In this document: positions 46,548 through 56,777 of the stretch, one piece after another
Layout of the letters: every line of letters starts with the position of its first letter
Numbering within the stretch: the stretch's first letter is position 1
Source: Carboxylicivirga caseinilyticus
GTDB lineage: Bacteria; Bacteroidota; Bacteroidia; Bacteroidales; Marinilabiliaceae
NCBI GenBank assembly: GCA_025499705.1
Contig: JAFMVE010000008.1
Coordinates: 107,788 to 171,787, forward strand
Reading direction: 5' to 3'
Length of the DNA stretch: 64,000 bases
The notes under the pieces: generated by a model
Database searches by the model: none
Seen by the model: the letters and a program-made list of their open reading frames with translations, nothing else
Told to the model about the DNA's origin: nothing
Position numbers and translations under genes: made by a program

Positions 46548-47711
46548 ATGAGATTAATCATTTTGAGTGTTGTTTTGTTGGGGTGTCTGATGGCTTGTTC
46601 CGATAATAAACAAATTAATAGTAAAAGAGCAACTGATACGCTGGATTCTATCTATGTTCATTATTCTGTGGAAGAAAGTATTCTTTTAAAAGAACATTAT
46701 CCTTTTGATAAAGATTATTCAGCGACTTATTTGGCTGCGGAGGATCAAAATTCAGGATCAGAACGATATGCATATTTATGGCCTTTTTCAGGAACATTAT
46801 CGGCGTTAAGTGCTATAATGGAACTCAGTGAAGAAAGTAAATACAATGAAATTCTGAATGATAAGGTTTTAAAAGGTTTAGAAAAATATTTCGATACGTC
46901 ACGACTTCCGTATGGTTATTCTTCTTATATAAATGAAGCTTTACCAAGTGATCGATTTTATGATGATAATATTTGGTTGGGGATCGATTTTGTTGATTTA
47001 TATCTTCTTACCGGTTCTTCGGAATATCTTTCGAAAGCTAAGTTAATCTGGAAATTTGTTGAGAGTGGTGAAGATGAAATCTTAGGAGGTGGTATCTATT
47101 GGTGTGAACAAAAAAAGGCATCTAAAAATACTTGTTCCAATGCTCCGGCTTCTGTCTTGGCTCTTAAATTATATCAGGCAACAGATAATCAATACTTTCT
47201 GATAAAAGGTAAAGATTTATATAGTTGGACTAAACAAAATCTTCAGGATGAAGAAGATGCTCTTTATTTTGATAATATCAGTACTGAAGGGCATGTTTCA
47301 AAGGCTAAATATGCATACAATAGTGGACAGATGCTTCAATCGGCAGCCATTCAATATAATCTTACCGGAGATTCCTTGTTTTTAACCGAAGCCCAAAGGA
47401 TTGCATCAGCTTGTTTTGATCAGTTTTTTTATGAGTTTGTTACCAGCGATCAAGAGAAAATAAGGTTATTGAAGAACCGGGATATCTGGTTTTCGGCTGT
47501 AATGTTAAGAGGTTTTATTGAGTTGTATCATATCGATGGCAATCCAAAGTATATTAATGCCTTTAAGAAAAGTCTGGATATGGCGTGGGAAAAAGGAAGA
47601 GATGTCCACGGACTGTTTGGAGACGATTTGATTAAGGTATCCAAAGGAAAAAAATGGTTGTTAACTCAGGCAGCAATGGTTGAGATGTATGCCCGACTGG
47701 CAAAGATTTAA
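46548..47711 (+). CDS. GH76 endo-alpha-1,6-mannanase lipoprotein
   Basis: This 387-aa lipoprotein has lipobox LMAC followed by SDNK. The alpha/alpha toroid of GH76 is recognised by the twin-aspartate active site FYDDNIWLGIDF (about residue 142). It is supported by 'ILGGGIYWCEQKKASKNTCSNAPA' (about 183-206) and 'KYAYNSGQMLQSAA'. GH76 enzymes hydrolyse the alpha-1,6-mannan backbone internally. As the only endo-acting mannanase here, it likely generates the oligosaccharides that SusC/SusD import. It lies 14 bp behind GH92-3. A strong terminator closes the unit. Confidence 0.88.
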   Translation: MRLIILSVVLLGCLMACSDNKQINSKRATDTLDSIYVHYSVEESILLKEHYPFDKDYSATYLAAEDQNSGSERYAYLWPFSGTLSALSAIMELSEESKYNEILNDKVLKGLEKYFDTSRLPYGYSSYINEALPSDRFYDDNIWLGIDFVDLYLLTGSSEYLSKAKLIWKFVESGEDEILGGGIYWCEQKKASKNTCSNAPASVLALKLYQATDNQYFLIKGKDLYSWTKQNLQDEEDALYFDNISTEGHVSKAKYAYNSGQMLQSAAIQYNLTGDSLFLTEAQRIASACFDQFFYEFVTSDQEKIRLLKNRDIWFSAVMLRGFIELYHIDGNPKYINAFKKSLDMAWEKGRDVHGLFGDDLIKVSKGKKWLLTQAAMVEMYARLAKI

Positions 47712-47774
47712 TAAAATATTTTCATAGGTTTTCATGACTTTTGTTGTGATGAGTTATTATTAAGTGTTGTGTAG

Positions 47775-47806
47775 AAAGAGATCCTGTTTCGGGGTCTCTT
47801 TTTTTG
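47775..47806 (+). terminator. Terminator after GH76
   Basis: The stem aaagagatcc pairs with ggggtctcttt (one wobble) around a short loop and is followed by TTTTTTG. Confidence 0.9.
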
Positions 47807-48203
47807 TTTGAACTTTTCCTTTCATAGATTCTATCAGGAGTCAACTTATCTTCTTATAAAGTAATTCAAAACACGAAGCTAACTAAAGTATCCAGATATT
47901 ACTGCGATAAATCGTATGGCTGGTTCAATTAATTATTGAATTTGATAATGCTGTTAATCTCTTCCATGATCCACTATAGTTGTATAGGTTTGGTATTGTT
48001 ATTATTCAGCTTTCGGGTTAGGTATATTTTTATGACAGAGTTGTATCCATACGTGACATTTAAACTCATTCGGTTTGTATGTATAACACAGCAGGTTTAT
48101 TAAGTTGTATGTTTGGATTATTCAAAATTGATGCATCAAATTTTGTAATCAACAATTCTTAAATCAGTCCATGTTAATGGTTTTATGACTTTAAAGTTCG
48201 AAC

Positions 48204-48267
48204 CATTAATATGATAAATAAAACCGTGATAATTTAACTTACTCCAGAGCTACATCATTAATATGAT
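48204..48267. repeat. 12-bp direct repeat pair upstream of susC pair 2
   Basis: cattaatatgat occurs at 48204-48215 and again at 48256-48267. The 52-bp period places both copies on nearly the same face of the helix, as expected for tandem regulator sites. Chance occurrence in AT-rich DNA is possible. Confidence 0.4.
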
Positions 48268-48623
48268 TTAGCAATTGGCTATTAACCCTTAAAATATATC
48301 TATGAATAATACTTCGTAAAACTTTTGATGATTCGGATAATCAAAATAAATAGAGTTAAAATAATTTTCTCTTTCTCAATTATTATTTCTGTTTAAGATT
48401 AGCCATACAATGCCATAGTTCAAACCGGTTTATTATTGGAAGACTAAAGTTCAATTGAATCAGTTTTAATCCGGTAATTATCCATAATTAATACAGTTAA
48501 TTATTAACGATAGATGTCATAAACACTCTATGGTATAGTAATGCATTGCCTTTTATATAAGTAGAATACTAATGAGATAATAATATTTTAACGCATTGTA
48601 ATTGTTATGTAAAATATAAATCT

Positions 48624-51600
48624 ATGAATTTTAATTATTACAACTTTTATCTCTATTGTTTTAGAGGTAAGCCAATTAAATCAAAAACATTAATAATGTT
48701 GTTTTTAAGCGTATGCTTCTCAATGGCATCTATTAATGATGTATTAGCATCCTCAGGTGAAGTTGAGAAAGATGTTATGCAACAGGATACCAAAACAATA
48801 ATTGGTACAATTACCGATGATCAGGGAGAACCAATCCCAGGAGCATCAATTTCGATTAAGGGAACTACAATCGGAACCATCTCAGATATTGATGGTAACT
48901 TTTCATTACCAGGTGTTTCAAATGAAGACATTCTGGTTGTTTCATTCATTGGGATGGATACGCAGGAGATTCCTGTAAAAGGCCAAAGTCGTTTCGACAT
49001 TGCACTAACATCTGATATGGTAGGTTTAGATGAAGTGGTGGTTGTTGGTTTTGGTGAACAAAAGAAAATTAGTGTGGTGGGTGCACAATCGACCATTAAG
49101 ACTGCTGAACTTCAGCAGCCAACGGCAAATATAACTACCATGTTGGCAGGTCGAGTTTCTGGTTTAACTGGTGTTCAGCGTTCAGGATTACCAGGTCATG
49201 ATAATGCTGATATTTGGATTAGGGGTATCAGTACTTTTGATCATGCCGGACCATTAATCTTAGTTGACGGGGTTGAGCGCTCGTTAAGTGAAATTGATCC
49301 GATTGATATTGAATCATTTTCTATTTTAAAAGATGCTGCAGCAACTGCTGTTTATGGTGTTCGTGGTGCGAATGGTGTAATATTGGTGGAAACGAAGAAA
49401 GGTAAAGTAGGTAAACCTAAAATTATGGTTGACTATTTTGAAGGATTAACCAGTTTTACCAAAATGCCTGATTTGGTTGATGGAGTTACATTTATGGGAT
49501 TAGCCAATGAAGCAAGCATGACCCGTGGAGGTCAGCAAATTTATTCAGATGAATACATTGAGCGTACGGCAACTAATTATGATCCTTTATTATATCCAAA
49601 TGTAAATTGGATGGATGAAGTATTTAATGATTTTGGACGAAACAGAAAAGGTACGGTAAATTTATCAGGAGGTTCACAATCAGCTCAATATTACGTGTCA
49701 TTAGGTTACTATGATGAAACTGGATTGTTTGTAACAGATGGATTGGAAAGTTATGACTCCGATACCAGATACAGAAGGTACAATGTAACCAGTAATTTAT
49801 CTGTAGAAATTACAAAATCAACAAAAGTTAATCTCGGAATCAGAGGTTCTCTTTCTGATGGAACTTACCCTTCTCAAGGTGTCTCAACCATTTTTGCTTC
49901 AGCTATGGAAGTGTCTCCGGTTGAATATCCAGTATTATACCCCGGAGGTTACGTACCAGGAAGAAGTGCTAATGGTGATCTTCGAAATCCATATGCTGAT
50001 GTAGCCAAACGCGGTTATAAAGATGAAATTAGAAACCAGATTAATTCCAATCTTCGAATTACTCAGGACCTTTCGGTACTAACCAAAGGTTTAACATGGA
50101 CTGGAATGTTCTCATTTGATGCAAATAACTCACACGATATCTCTCGCTCAAAAAGAGAAGATACATATTTTGTAAATCAAAATACTCCTTATACAAGGGA
50201 CGGAGAATTATTACTGGTTAAAACATATAACGGAAATAATTATTTAGGATATGACCGTGCCAACGGTGGAGACAGAAGGTTCTACCTGGAAACAGCCTTT
50301 AACTACAACCGCGATTTTGAGAAACACTCTGTTGGTGGTATGTTTTTGTTTAACAGAACAGACAGAGTAGATGCTTTTGCAGGTGATTTTACTGGTTCAA
50401 TTCCATATAGAAACCAAGGGGTTGCAGCAAGACTAACATATGGATATGACAACCGTTATTTTATTGAAGCGAATGCCGGATATAATGGTTCTGAAAACTT
50501 CTCACCAGATAATCGCTATGGTTTCTTCCCTTCAATGGCTGTTGGTTGGGTTGTCTCAAATGAAAACTTCTTTCAACCTTTAAAAGGTGTTGTTGACTAT
50601 TTGAAATTCAGATATTCCGATGGTGAAGTGGGAGCTTCTTCAGGTGCAGGCCGTTTTGCATATTTAAGTAGAGTAGAAGATGGAGTAGATGGATTTGACT
50701 TTGGTGAATCCAGTGTTTCAAATCCTGGTGGTATCGCGGAAACATATTATGGTGTAAATGTTACCTGGGTAACATCGCGGAAGCAGGATTTAGGTGTTGA
50801 ATTAAATGCTTTTAACAGCAGTGTAAGATTGATCTTCGACTTATTTAAAGAAAGTACAGAAGGTGCTTTTCGCCAGTTAAGTACAATACCTAATTACGTT
50901 GGATTAACTACAGATCCTTGGGGAAATATTGGAAAAACTGAAAATAAAGGTTTTGACGGCTCACTAGAGTATAACAAACAGTTCAATAACGATTTCAGTA
51001 TGTCATTCCGCGGTACCTTCTCTTATAATAAGAGTAAAATTATTGAGGACGGCAGACCTGAGCAAGTATATCCATGGATGAATCATAGAGGTGATCCATT
51101 AAATTCAAGCTATGGTTTGGTTGCTGAGAGACTATATACACTGGCCGATGATGTTAATGGTGATGATATGATTACCTACGAAGAGGATGGCATTCCGACA
51201 TCCGGATTTGGTCCTGTACAACCTGGGGATATCAAATATGCCGATTTGAATGGTGATAATGTTATTGATTCATACGATGTTAAGAGAATTGGTAATGGAG
51301 ATGTTCCTCCTTTAACTTATGGATTTGGTATCACTGCCCGTTACAAGAACTTTGATTTGAGTATGTTCTTCCAGGGACAACAGGGAGCTACGATGTTAAT
51401 GAGTGGTCAGAGTATTCAACCGTTCATTGGTGACGGAGGTAGAGGAAACTTATATTCTGTAGTAACTGATCGTTGGACGAATGAAAACGATGATCCAAAT
51501 GCACTTTATCCTCGTTTGTCATATGGAGCTTCAAATGTTGGTCAGGTGAGTAATACACAGGCTAGTACATGGTGGCAGCGTGATGTTGATTTTGTTCGAT

Positions 51601-51806
51601 TGAAAACGGCCGAAATTGGATATACTTTACCAAACAGTTTGACATCAAAATTAAGCATTGACAATGTGCGTATTTATATGAGAGGAACAAACCTATTGAC
51701 TTTCTCAGATTTCGACTTATGGGATCCTGAACTGACTAACTCTAGAAATGGTAGTGCTTATCCAACTACCAAGGTTGTTTCTCTTGGTGTTAATGTTAGT
51801 TTCTAA
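48624..51806 (+). CDS. SusC-family TonB-dependent glycan transporter (pair 2)
   Basis: This 1060-aa protein has an extended N-terminal signal region (residues 1-43). A carboxypeptidase-regulatory-like domain is at about 59-135 (IIGTITDDQGEPIPGASISI), with the SusC hallmark VVVGFGEQ. The plug shows 'WIRGISTFDHAGPLILVDG' and 'ILKDAAATAVYGVRGANGVIL', and the barrel ends in SLGVNVSF. It differs clearly from the pair 1 SusC, so the two systems probably take up different oligosaccharides. The susD gene follows after 51 bp. Confidence 0.96.
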   Translation: MNFNYYNFYLYCFRGKPIKSKTLIMLFLSVCFSMASINDVLASSGEVEKDVMQQDTKTIIGTITDDQGEPIPGASISIKGTTIGTISDIDGNFSLPGVSNEDILVVSFIGMDTQEIPVKGQSRFDIALTSDMVGLDEVVVVGFGEQKKISVVGAQSTIKTAELQQPTANITTMLAGRVSGLTGVQRSGLPGHDNADIWIRGISTFDHAGPLILVDGVERSLSEIDPIDIESFSILKDAAATAVYGVRGANGVILVETKKGKVGKPKIMVDYFEGLTSFTKMPDLVDGVTFMGLANEASMTRGGQQIYSDEYIERTATNYDPLLYPNVNWMDEVFNDFGRNRKGTVNLSGGSQSAQYYVSLGYYDETGLFVTDGLESYDSDTRYRRYNVTSNLSVEITKSTKVNLGIRGSLSDGTYPSQGVSTIFASAMEVSPVEYPVLYPGGYVPGRSANGDLRNPYADVAKRGYKDEIRNQINSNLRITQDLSVLTKGLTWTGMFSFDANNSHDISRSKREDTYFVNQNTPYTRDGELLLVKTYNGNNYLGYDRANGGDRRFYLETAFNYNRDFEKHSVGGMFLFNRTDRVDAFAGDFTGSIPYRNQGVAARLTYGYDNRYFIEANAGYNGSENFSPDNRYGFFPSMAVGWVVSNENFFQPLKGVVDYLKFRYSDGEVGASSGAGRFAYLSRVEDGVDGFDFGESSVSNPGGIAETYYGVNVTWVTSRKQDLGVELNAFNSSVRLIFDLFKESTEGAFRQLSTIPNYVGLTTDPWGNIGKTENKGFDGSLEYNKQFNNDFSMSFRGTFSYNKSKIIEDGRPEQVYPWMNHRGDPLNSSYGLVAERLYTLADDVNGDDMITYEEDGIPTSGFGPVQPGDIKYADLNGDNVIDSYDVKRIGNGDVPPLTYGFGITARYKNFDLSMFFQGQQGATMLMSGQSIQPFIGDGGRGNLYSVVTDRWTNENDDPNALYPRLSYGASNVGQVSNTQASTWWQRDVDFVRLKTAEIGYTLPNSLTSKLSIDNVRIYMRGTNLLTFSDFDLWDPELTNSRNGSAYPTTKVVSLGVNVSF

Positions 51807-51857
51807 ACTACTAATTAGATGTGGTATGTTAATGTTTAATTTTAAACTTAAAATGTA

Positions 51858-53654
51858 ATGAAGAAACTATTAATATTATTTATAGGAATTGTACTCTTTT
51901 CCTGTAACGACGATTATTTAGATCAGGTACCCGATGATCGATTAACTTTTGAAGAAACATTCTCAAAGTTAAACACCTTAGAAAAATATTTGGCGAATGT
52001 TTACTCTGTAATTCCTAATGAGTACGGACAACGTTATACAGTCCAAAATTCTGGCCCATGGTTATGTGCTTCAGACAATGCCGAGTATGTTTGGTCGTTT
52101 CATTTAGGAAACTCTTTCAATACCGGAAGTTGGGACCCTACTACCGGATATGTTAGTACTTTATGGTCTAACTTCTATCGAGGCATCAGAAAATCAACAA
52201 CCTTTATCAATAATATTGACCTTTGCAAGGAAATAAGTCCGGCACTAAAGTCACAGTATATTGCGGAAGCAAGAGTCTTAAGAGCTTATTTTTATTATAA
52301 CTTGATGCGTCTTTATGGCCCTGTTTTACTGATGGGAGACGAAACTATCGCACCTGATGATGAATTGTCAGCATTAGATCTTGAAAGACGTCCAATTGGA
52401 GAAGTTGTTGACTATATTACAGCAGAGTTGGATCTGGGAGCTGAAGGTTTGAAAGGTGTTAACTTTAAAGGTACAAATGCGGGGCGCATGAGTCGTCCTT
52501 TTGCATTGGCTATAAAAGAAAAAGTACTCTTGTTTGCTGCCAGTCCATTGTACAATGGTAACACTAATATGGAGGGTTTGAAAACTTCAGAAGGAGCAGA
52601 TTTAGTTCCTCAATCATACGATGTTGCTTTATGGAAAGAGGCTGCTGATGTAGCGAAGAGCTTTATTGATGAATATGTTCCGGGAACATTTTCACTATAT
52701 AAAGAAAACAATGCCAGTGGTGAATTTGACCCCTATCTTTCTTGCCGTAATGTAATGACCGTTCAGTGGAATGAAGAAATGATTTATGAACGTCCAAGAG
52801 GTACCAACTATTATTTCTATGATGTTACACCTTATCACAACGGAGAAAATGGTGAAGTAAAAGGAGCAGGTGGTTTAAGTGCTACTCAAAGTATGGTTGA
52901 TGCTTATTTTACAAGTAATGGTCGTAGTATTGATGATCCTGCATCAGGATATAGAGAAAGCGGATTTTCTAATTTTCAGGCACCATACGATTTTGAGGAG
53001 CGTTCAACGTATAACCAATGGACTAACAGAGAACCTAGGTTTTATGTTGGTATTACCTATAACGGAAGTCTTTGGTTAAACCGCGATCATGGAAATATTA
53101 TTACTAAAACATGGTATGGTGGTAATTCAGGACGTCAGGTTGGTGGTAACGATTATCCTCCTACAGGTTATGTAGTAAGAAAGAAGATGATTACCGGAAA
53201 CAGAAATGCAACAGGTGTTGCGATTCCTGTAATTCGTTTGGCTGAAATCTATTTAGATTACGTTGAGGCGTTAAATGAATATGATTCGGGGAACCCTGAT
53301 ATTTTATTGTATTTGAATAAAATAAGAGAACGTGCTGGTATACCTGAATATGGAGAAGGAGACCTTGAGATTCCTTCAACACAGGAAGGTATGAGAATTG
53401 CAATTCGCAAAGAACGCAGAGTTGAGTTAGCCTTCGAATCTGTTCGTTATTTCGATGCCAGAAGATGGTTAACAGCTGAAGAAAAATTTGGTGGACCAAT
53501 GTATGGAATGGATATCAATGCTACCTCGGAAGCTGATTTCTATAATAGAGTAGTATTTGAAAACAGGGTTTTTGATACTAAACACTATTTATGGCCGATT
53601 CCTCAAGATGAAATTGATGCGAATCCAAATATTCTTCAGAATCCAGGATGGTAA
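51858..53654 (+). CDS. SusD-family glycan-binding lipoprotein (pair 2)
   Basis: This 598-aa lipoprotein has lipobox LFSC followed by NDDYLD, acidic as expected for surface export. SusD/RagB features include LDQVPDDRLTFEETFSKLNT, 'YIAEARVLRAYFYYNLMRLYG', 'VIRLAEIYLDYVEALNEY', LNKIRERAGIP and the C-terminal LWPIPQDEIDANPNILQNPGW. It partners the SusC upstream. A discoidin-domain lipoprotein follows after 108 bp in the place where SusE/SusF-type binding proteins commonly sit. Confidence 0.96.
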   Translation: MKKLLILFIGIVLFSCNDDYLDQVPDDRLTFEETFSKLNTLEKYLANVYSVIPNEYGQRYTVQNSGPWLCASDNAEYVWSFHLGNSFNTGSWDPTTGYVSTLWSNFYRGIRKSTTFINNIDLCKEISPALKSQYIAEARVLRAYFYYNLMRLYGPVLLMGDETIAPDDELSALDLERRPIGEVVDYITAELDLGAEGLKGVNFKGTNAGRMSRPFALAIKEKVLLFAASPLYNGNTNMEGLKTSEGADLVPQSYDVALWKEAADVAKSFIDEYVPGTFSLYKENNASGEFDPYLSCRNVMTVQWNEEMIYERPRGTNYYFYDVTPYHNGENGEVKGAGGLSATQSMVDAYFTSNGRSIDDPASGYRESGFSNFQAPYDFEERSTYNQWTNREPRFYVGITYNGSLWLNRDHGNIITKTWYGGNSGRQVGGNDYPPTGYVVRKKMITGNRNATGVAIPVIRLAEIYLDYVEALNEYDSGNPDILLYLNKIRERAGIPEYGEGDLEIPSTQEGMRIAIRKERRVELAFESVRYFDARRWLTAEEKFGGPMYGMDINATSEADFYNRVVFENRVFDTKHYLWPIPQDEIDANPNILQNPGW

Positions 53655-53762
53655 GTTGTAACAAGAGTCTTGCAGACAACCATGAAATAGTAGTAATGAA
53701 TTGATGTATTATTTTGTTTGGTTGTCTGTTAAGAAATAGTTTGTTATTAAAAAAATAAAATT

Positions 53763-55154
53763 ATGAAAAGATATTCTTTAAAACTGGTTTGGATATTCTT
53801 GATTGCAGGATTGATTTCATCCTGTGGTGATGAAGATTCATCTATTGTGACCGATAGGCCGGATTCGGTTATAGATACAGACCTTAATTATGATTATGCA
53901 CCAGAAAGGTTTTTAACCCAGCAATGGAATGGTCAGGAACAACCTTTGTATCGCGAATATTTTGATTCGAATGTAGGAATCTATTATGATGAAAATGTTG
54001 ATCGCGATATTACCTGGACGCGAAGTTTTACCAGCCAGGTATGGGGTTATGCAAGAGATAGATATGAATTAGGATCTAACCTTGTTTATGCTGTATTTCA
54101 TAGTACTGAAGTTACACCATTTGTTGGTAATATTTATGATGAGTCAACGACCAATAAGTATTTGTTTGACATAACACTTCATGAAGGAGAAGCAAGTGAT
54201 GCAGACAAGGATCTAATCATTGAAATGATTAGCGAAATAGTACAAAAATCTGCTTTTGGTGTTAATACTTCACCTGCTTCGGACCTTTGGCAAGCTCAAT
54301 GGAAAGAAATATTTATGTACGATGTTTACAGCGTATTGAATATGGATGAAGATGCACAAAGAATTAAAGATACTTATCTTGATTTAGCTGTAACTTACCC
54401 TTCGGCAGATACTTATTGGTTTAAAAACTGGTTTTTATCTATTTACGAAACATATGAGGGAGGTATTACTCTTGGAAAATTCTTTGAAACTGTATCTATC
54501 AATTTTCCTTTGGATGATCTTGGAATTAGCTATGATCATCAGTTAAATATGGGAGAATTTGTACACTTCTTCTCTGCAGCCACAGGTGATGATATTCAGG
54601 CTTTGGCAGAAACCGCTTTTGGCTGGAATGATGAATGGAATACGGAGTTGCTTCAGGCAAGATCTGATTTTCCAAATGTGGACTATCCATTTGAACCAAC
54701 ATCTGAAATTGTTGACCTGACAGGTTTTGCTACAATTACAGTTAGTGATGAAAATCCTGGTGGTCCAACTGCTGGTGAAGGTTCTCAAAAATTAATTGAT
54801 GATAATATAGGTACTAAGTTCCTGATATTTAATTATCATACTGGTTTCTGGGTGCAACAGAATTTTACTGATGGACAGGTTGTTAATCGTTATACCATTA
54901 CATCTGCAAACGATGCTTCCGGAAGGGATCCAAAAACATGGACGTTGGAAGGTTCAAATGATGGTATTGGTTGGACACAATTAGATTCCCGTACTAATCA
55001 GGTGTTTGGTTCCAGATACCAAACAAATGAGTATATAATCGATAATGATGTAGCTTATAAATATTATCGTATGAATATTACTGAGAATAACGGTGATGGA
55101 TTATTCCAATGTGCTGAATGGAGATTGAAGGTTTTGCGATTGATTCAGCAATAA
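53763..55154 (+). CDS. Lipoprotein with C-terminal discoidin (F5/8 type C) domain, SusE/F position
   Basis: This 463-aa lipoprotein (lipobox LISSC, then GDEDSS) follows susD. Residues about 60-310 are a helical domain with no catalytic motif I recognise. They contain HFFSAATGDDIQALAETAFGW, which recalls the C-terminal part of zincin-like proteins, but no HExxH is present. Residues about 312-460 are an F5/8 type C module (TWTLEGSNDGIGWTQLDSR) related to those at 35447 and 55329. By position and domain it probably binds carbohydrate at the cell surface. Catalysis is not supported. Confidence 0.75.
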   Translation: MKRYSLKLVWIFLIAGLISSCGDEDSSIVTDRPDSVIDTDLNYDYAPERFLTQQWNGQEQPLYREYFDSNVGIYYDENVDRDITWTRSFTSQVWGYARDRYELGSNLVYAVFHSTEVTPFVGNIYDESTTNKYLFDITLHEGEASDADKDLIIEMISEIVQKSAFGVNTSPASDLWQAQWKEIFMYDVYSVLNMDEDAQRIKDTYLDLAVTYPSADTYWFKNWFLSIYETYEGGITLGKFFETVSINFPLDDLGISYDHQLNMGEFVHFFSAATGDDIQALAETAFGWNDEWNTELLQARSDFPNVDYPFEPTSEIVDLTGFATITVSDENPGGPTAGEGSQKLIDDNIGTKFLIFNYHTGFWVQQNFTDGQVVNRYTITSANDASGRDPKTWTLEGSNDGIGWTQLDSRTNQVFGSRYQTNEYIIDNDVAYKYYRMNITENNGDGLFQCAEWRLKVLRLIQQ

Positions 55155-55189
55155 TTAAATTCTATGGTTTAAGTTGATAAATGGGACGT

Positions 55190-55226
55190 AAAAGGAGGTA
55201 TTGGTTTTTTCCAATATCTCCTTTTC
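55190..55226 (+). terminator. Terminator after the discoidin lipoprotein
   Basis: A 14-bp stem, aaaggaggtattgg with ccaatatctccttt (one G-U), has a TTTTTT loop and is followed by TCATT. It separates the susC/susD/discoidin unit from the peptidase gene. Confidence 0.75.
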
Positions 55227-55328
55227 ATTAAGTTAAACCACTGATTGACGAATGAGTAAATATCGTCCTGAATTTGAATTGTATTTAGGGTGTTCAGTTG
55301 AAGTAATTAAATATTTAAAGGAGTATTA

Positions 55329-56777
55329 ATGCATATGAAAGTACTGGCAGCATTACTATTTTCAATAGTCATTTTTATTGGATGTAATCAGGATCGTAAA
55401 TGGAATAATTTTCAATATCCTGAAATAAAATATATAGCGGAGGATTCGACATCTGAAGGGGCTCTGTTATTTAATGAGTTAGTTCCTAATACTGATTCAT
55501 TGTTTAATGATTGTATTCTGAAGGTTTGTAAGAAACTATATAAAGAACAATCTGAGATACCGCAAAAGAAAATTTTTGAATTTCATTTAAGAAATACTCA
55601 GGGGGTAGCAGCAACTGGTGGAAACGATTCAATCATAGATATGTTTCTAAATACAAACTATATTGCTGGTTTCTATCAAAGTCATAATAAAGATAAAAAG
55701 GAAACACTTACTGAAATTATTGGGGTGTTAATTCATGAACTGACACATGCTTATCAACATTCTCCCATTGGAGCAGGCGGATATGTTGGAGGTTCAGAGC
55801 ATTTTAGCTGTATTGAAGGAATGGCAGATGCAACACGACTAACCACTGGTTATATAGAGCAGAAATTTCGTAAACCAGGCGGCCATTGGAATGATGGTTA
55901 TAAAACAACAGGATTTTTTATTGGTTGGATGATGGAACAAAATCCTGATTTTCTTTATCAATTCAACCAAAGTACTTTATCCATTATACCCTGGAGTTGG
56001 GAAAAAGCAACTCAGCAAATTATGAATAAGTCGGTTGCTGACTTATGGATTGCCTATCAGAAAGAGCTAAATCCTGAAGGTAAAAATCCGGTGGCCAAAT
56101 TTGAAGTGAATACAAAAGATAATATTACCGATAGAAGAGTAGCCTTTAAAGATAATTCAGAAGGAGATCCTTTTGAGTGGGAATGGACCTTTGAAGGTGG
56201 AATTCCGCATGAAAGCAATCAAAGAAATCCTAAGGTAATTTATAAAGATCCTGGTACCTACTCAGTAACCTTAAAGGTTAGAAGTGCCTTTGGTAATGCC
56301 ACCGTTGATAAAAAGCAATTTTTGGTTGTTGGTAAAAATCCATCCGGAGTATTATTCTCTGATTTGGATAAAGAAGTAATCTCTCAATATAAAGATTCTC
56401 CCGAAGGTGAAGGAGTAGCGAATGTATTTGATAATTCAAGTGATTCTAAATATCTTACTTACAATAATTCAGCCTGGATAGATTTCAGATTAAAATCCAA
56501 TGAGAAATTTAAATTGAATAAATATTGCATCGTATCAGCAAATGATTCTCCTGAAAGAGATCCCAAAGAGATAGTAATCAAAGGATCAAATGATGGCAAG
56601 AAATGGGAAATAATTGATATGCAAAGAGAAGTCAATTTCAAAAAACGTTTTGAAACTGTTGATTTTGACATATCAGGTAAAAAGGCCTATTCTAAGTACA
56701 AAATTGAGATGAAGAATCATAATGGTCCTATTTTGCAGGTAGCTGATATTTTGCTATTTGGTGATTCTCAGATTTAA
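55329..56777 (+). CDS. Basic-secretory-protein-type zinc peptidase with PKD and discoidin domains, lipoprotein
   Basis: This 482-aa lipoprotein (lipobox IFIGC, then NQDRK) starts at 55329; an ATG two codons on is equally possible. The metallopeptidase domain (about 30-245) has the zinc motif LIHELTHAYQHSP (about residue 138) and CIEGMADATRL. A PKD domain follows (about 255-340: DPFEWEWTFEGG), then an F5/8 type C module (about 345-480: IVIKGSNDGKKWEIIDMQ). The peptidase core matches the protein at 35447, but the discoidin module is at the opposite end. The likely role is surface proteolysis of a glycoprotein, with the binding domain holding the glycan. Confidence 0.83.
   Translation: MHMKVLAALLFSIVIFIGCNQDRKWNNFQYPEIKYIAEDSTSEGALLFNELVPNTDSLFNDCILKVCKKLYKEQSEIPQKKIFEFHLRNTQGVAATGGNDSIIDMFLNTNYIAGFYQSHNKDKKETLTEIIGVLIHELTHAYQHSPIGAGGYVGGSEHFSCIEGMADATRLTTGYIEQKFRKPGGHWNDGYKTTGFFIGWMMEQNPDFLYQFNQSTLSIIPWSWEKATQQIMNKSVADLWIAYQKELNPEGKNPVAKFEVNTKDNITDRRVAFKDNSEGDPFEWEWTFEGGIPHESNQRNPKVIYKDPGTYSVTLKVRSAFGNATVDKKQFLVVGKNPSGVLFSDLDKEVISQYKDSPEGEGVANVFDNSSDSKYLTYNNSAWIDFRLKSNEKFKLNKYCIVSANDSPERDPKEIVIKGSNDGKKWEIIDMQREVNFKKRFETVDFDISGKKAYSKYKIEMKNHNGPILQVADILLFGDSQI

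Larger units (their letters stand above)
47712..48623. other. Large intergenic region before susC pair 2
   Basis: This 912-bp gap, the longest in the window, holds the GH76 terminator (47775-47806) and then about 800 bp of AT-rich DNA with no credible ORF. A 12-bp direct repeat, cattaatatgat, occurs at 48204-48215 and 48256-48267 (52-bp spacing, about five helical turns). It could carry the regulator's binding sites and a long susC leader. Confidence 0.5.

Noticed and set aside
53763..55154. Calling the discoidin lipoprotein an active zinc peptidase
   Set aside because: No HExxH or equivalent zinc motif is present in the sequence.
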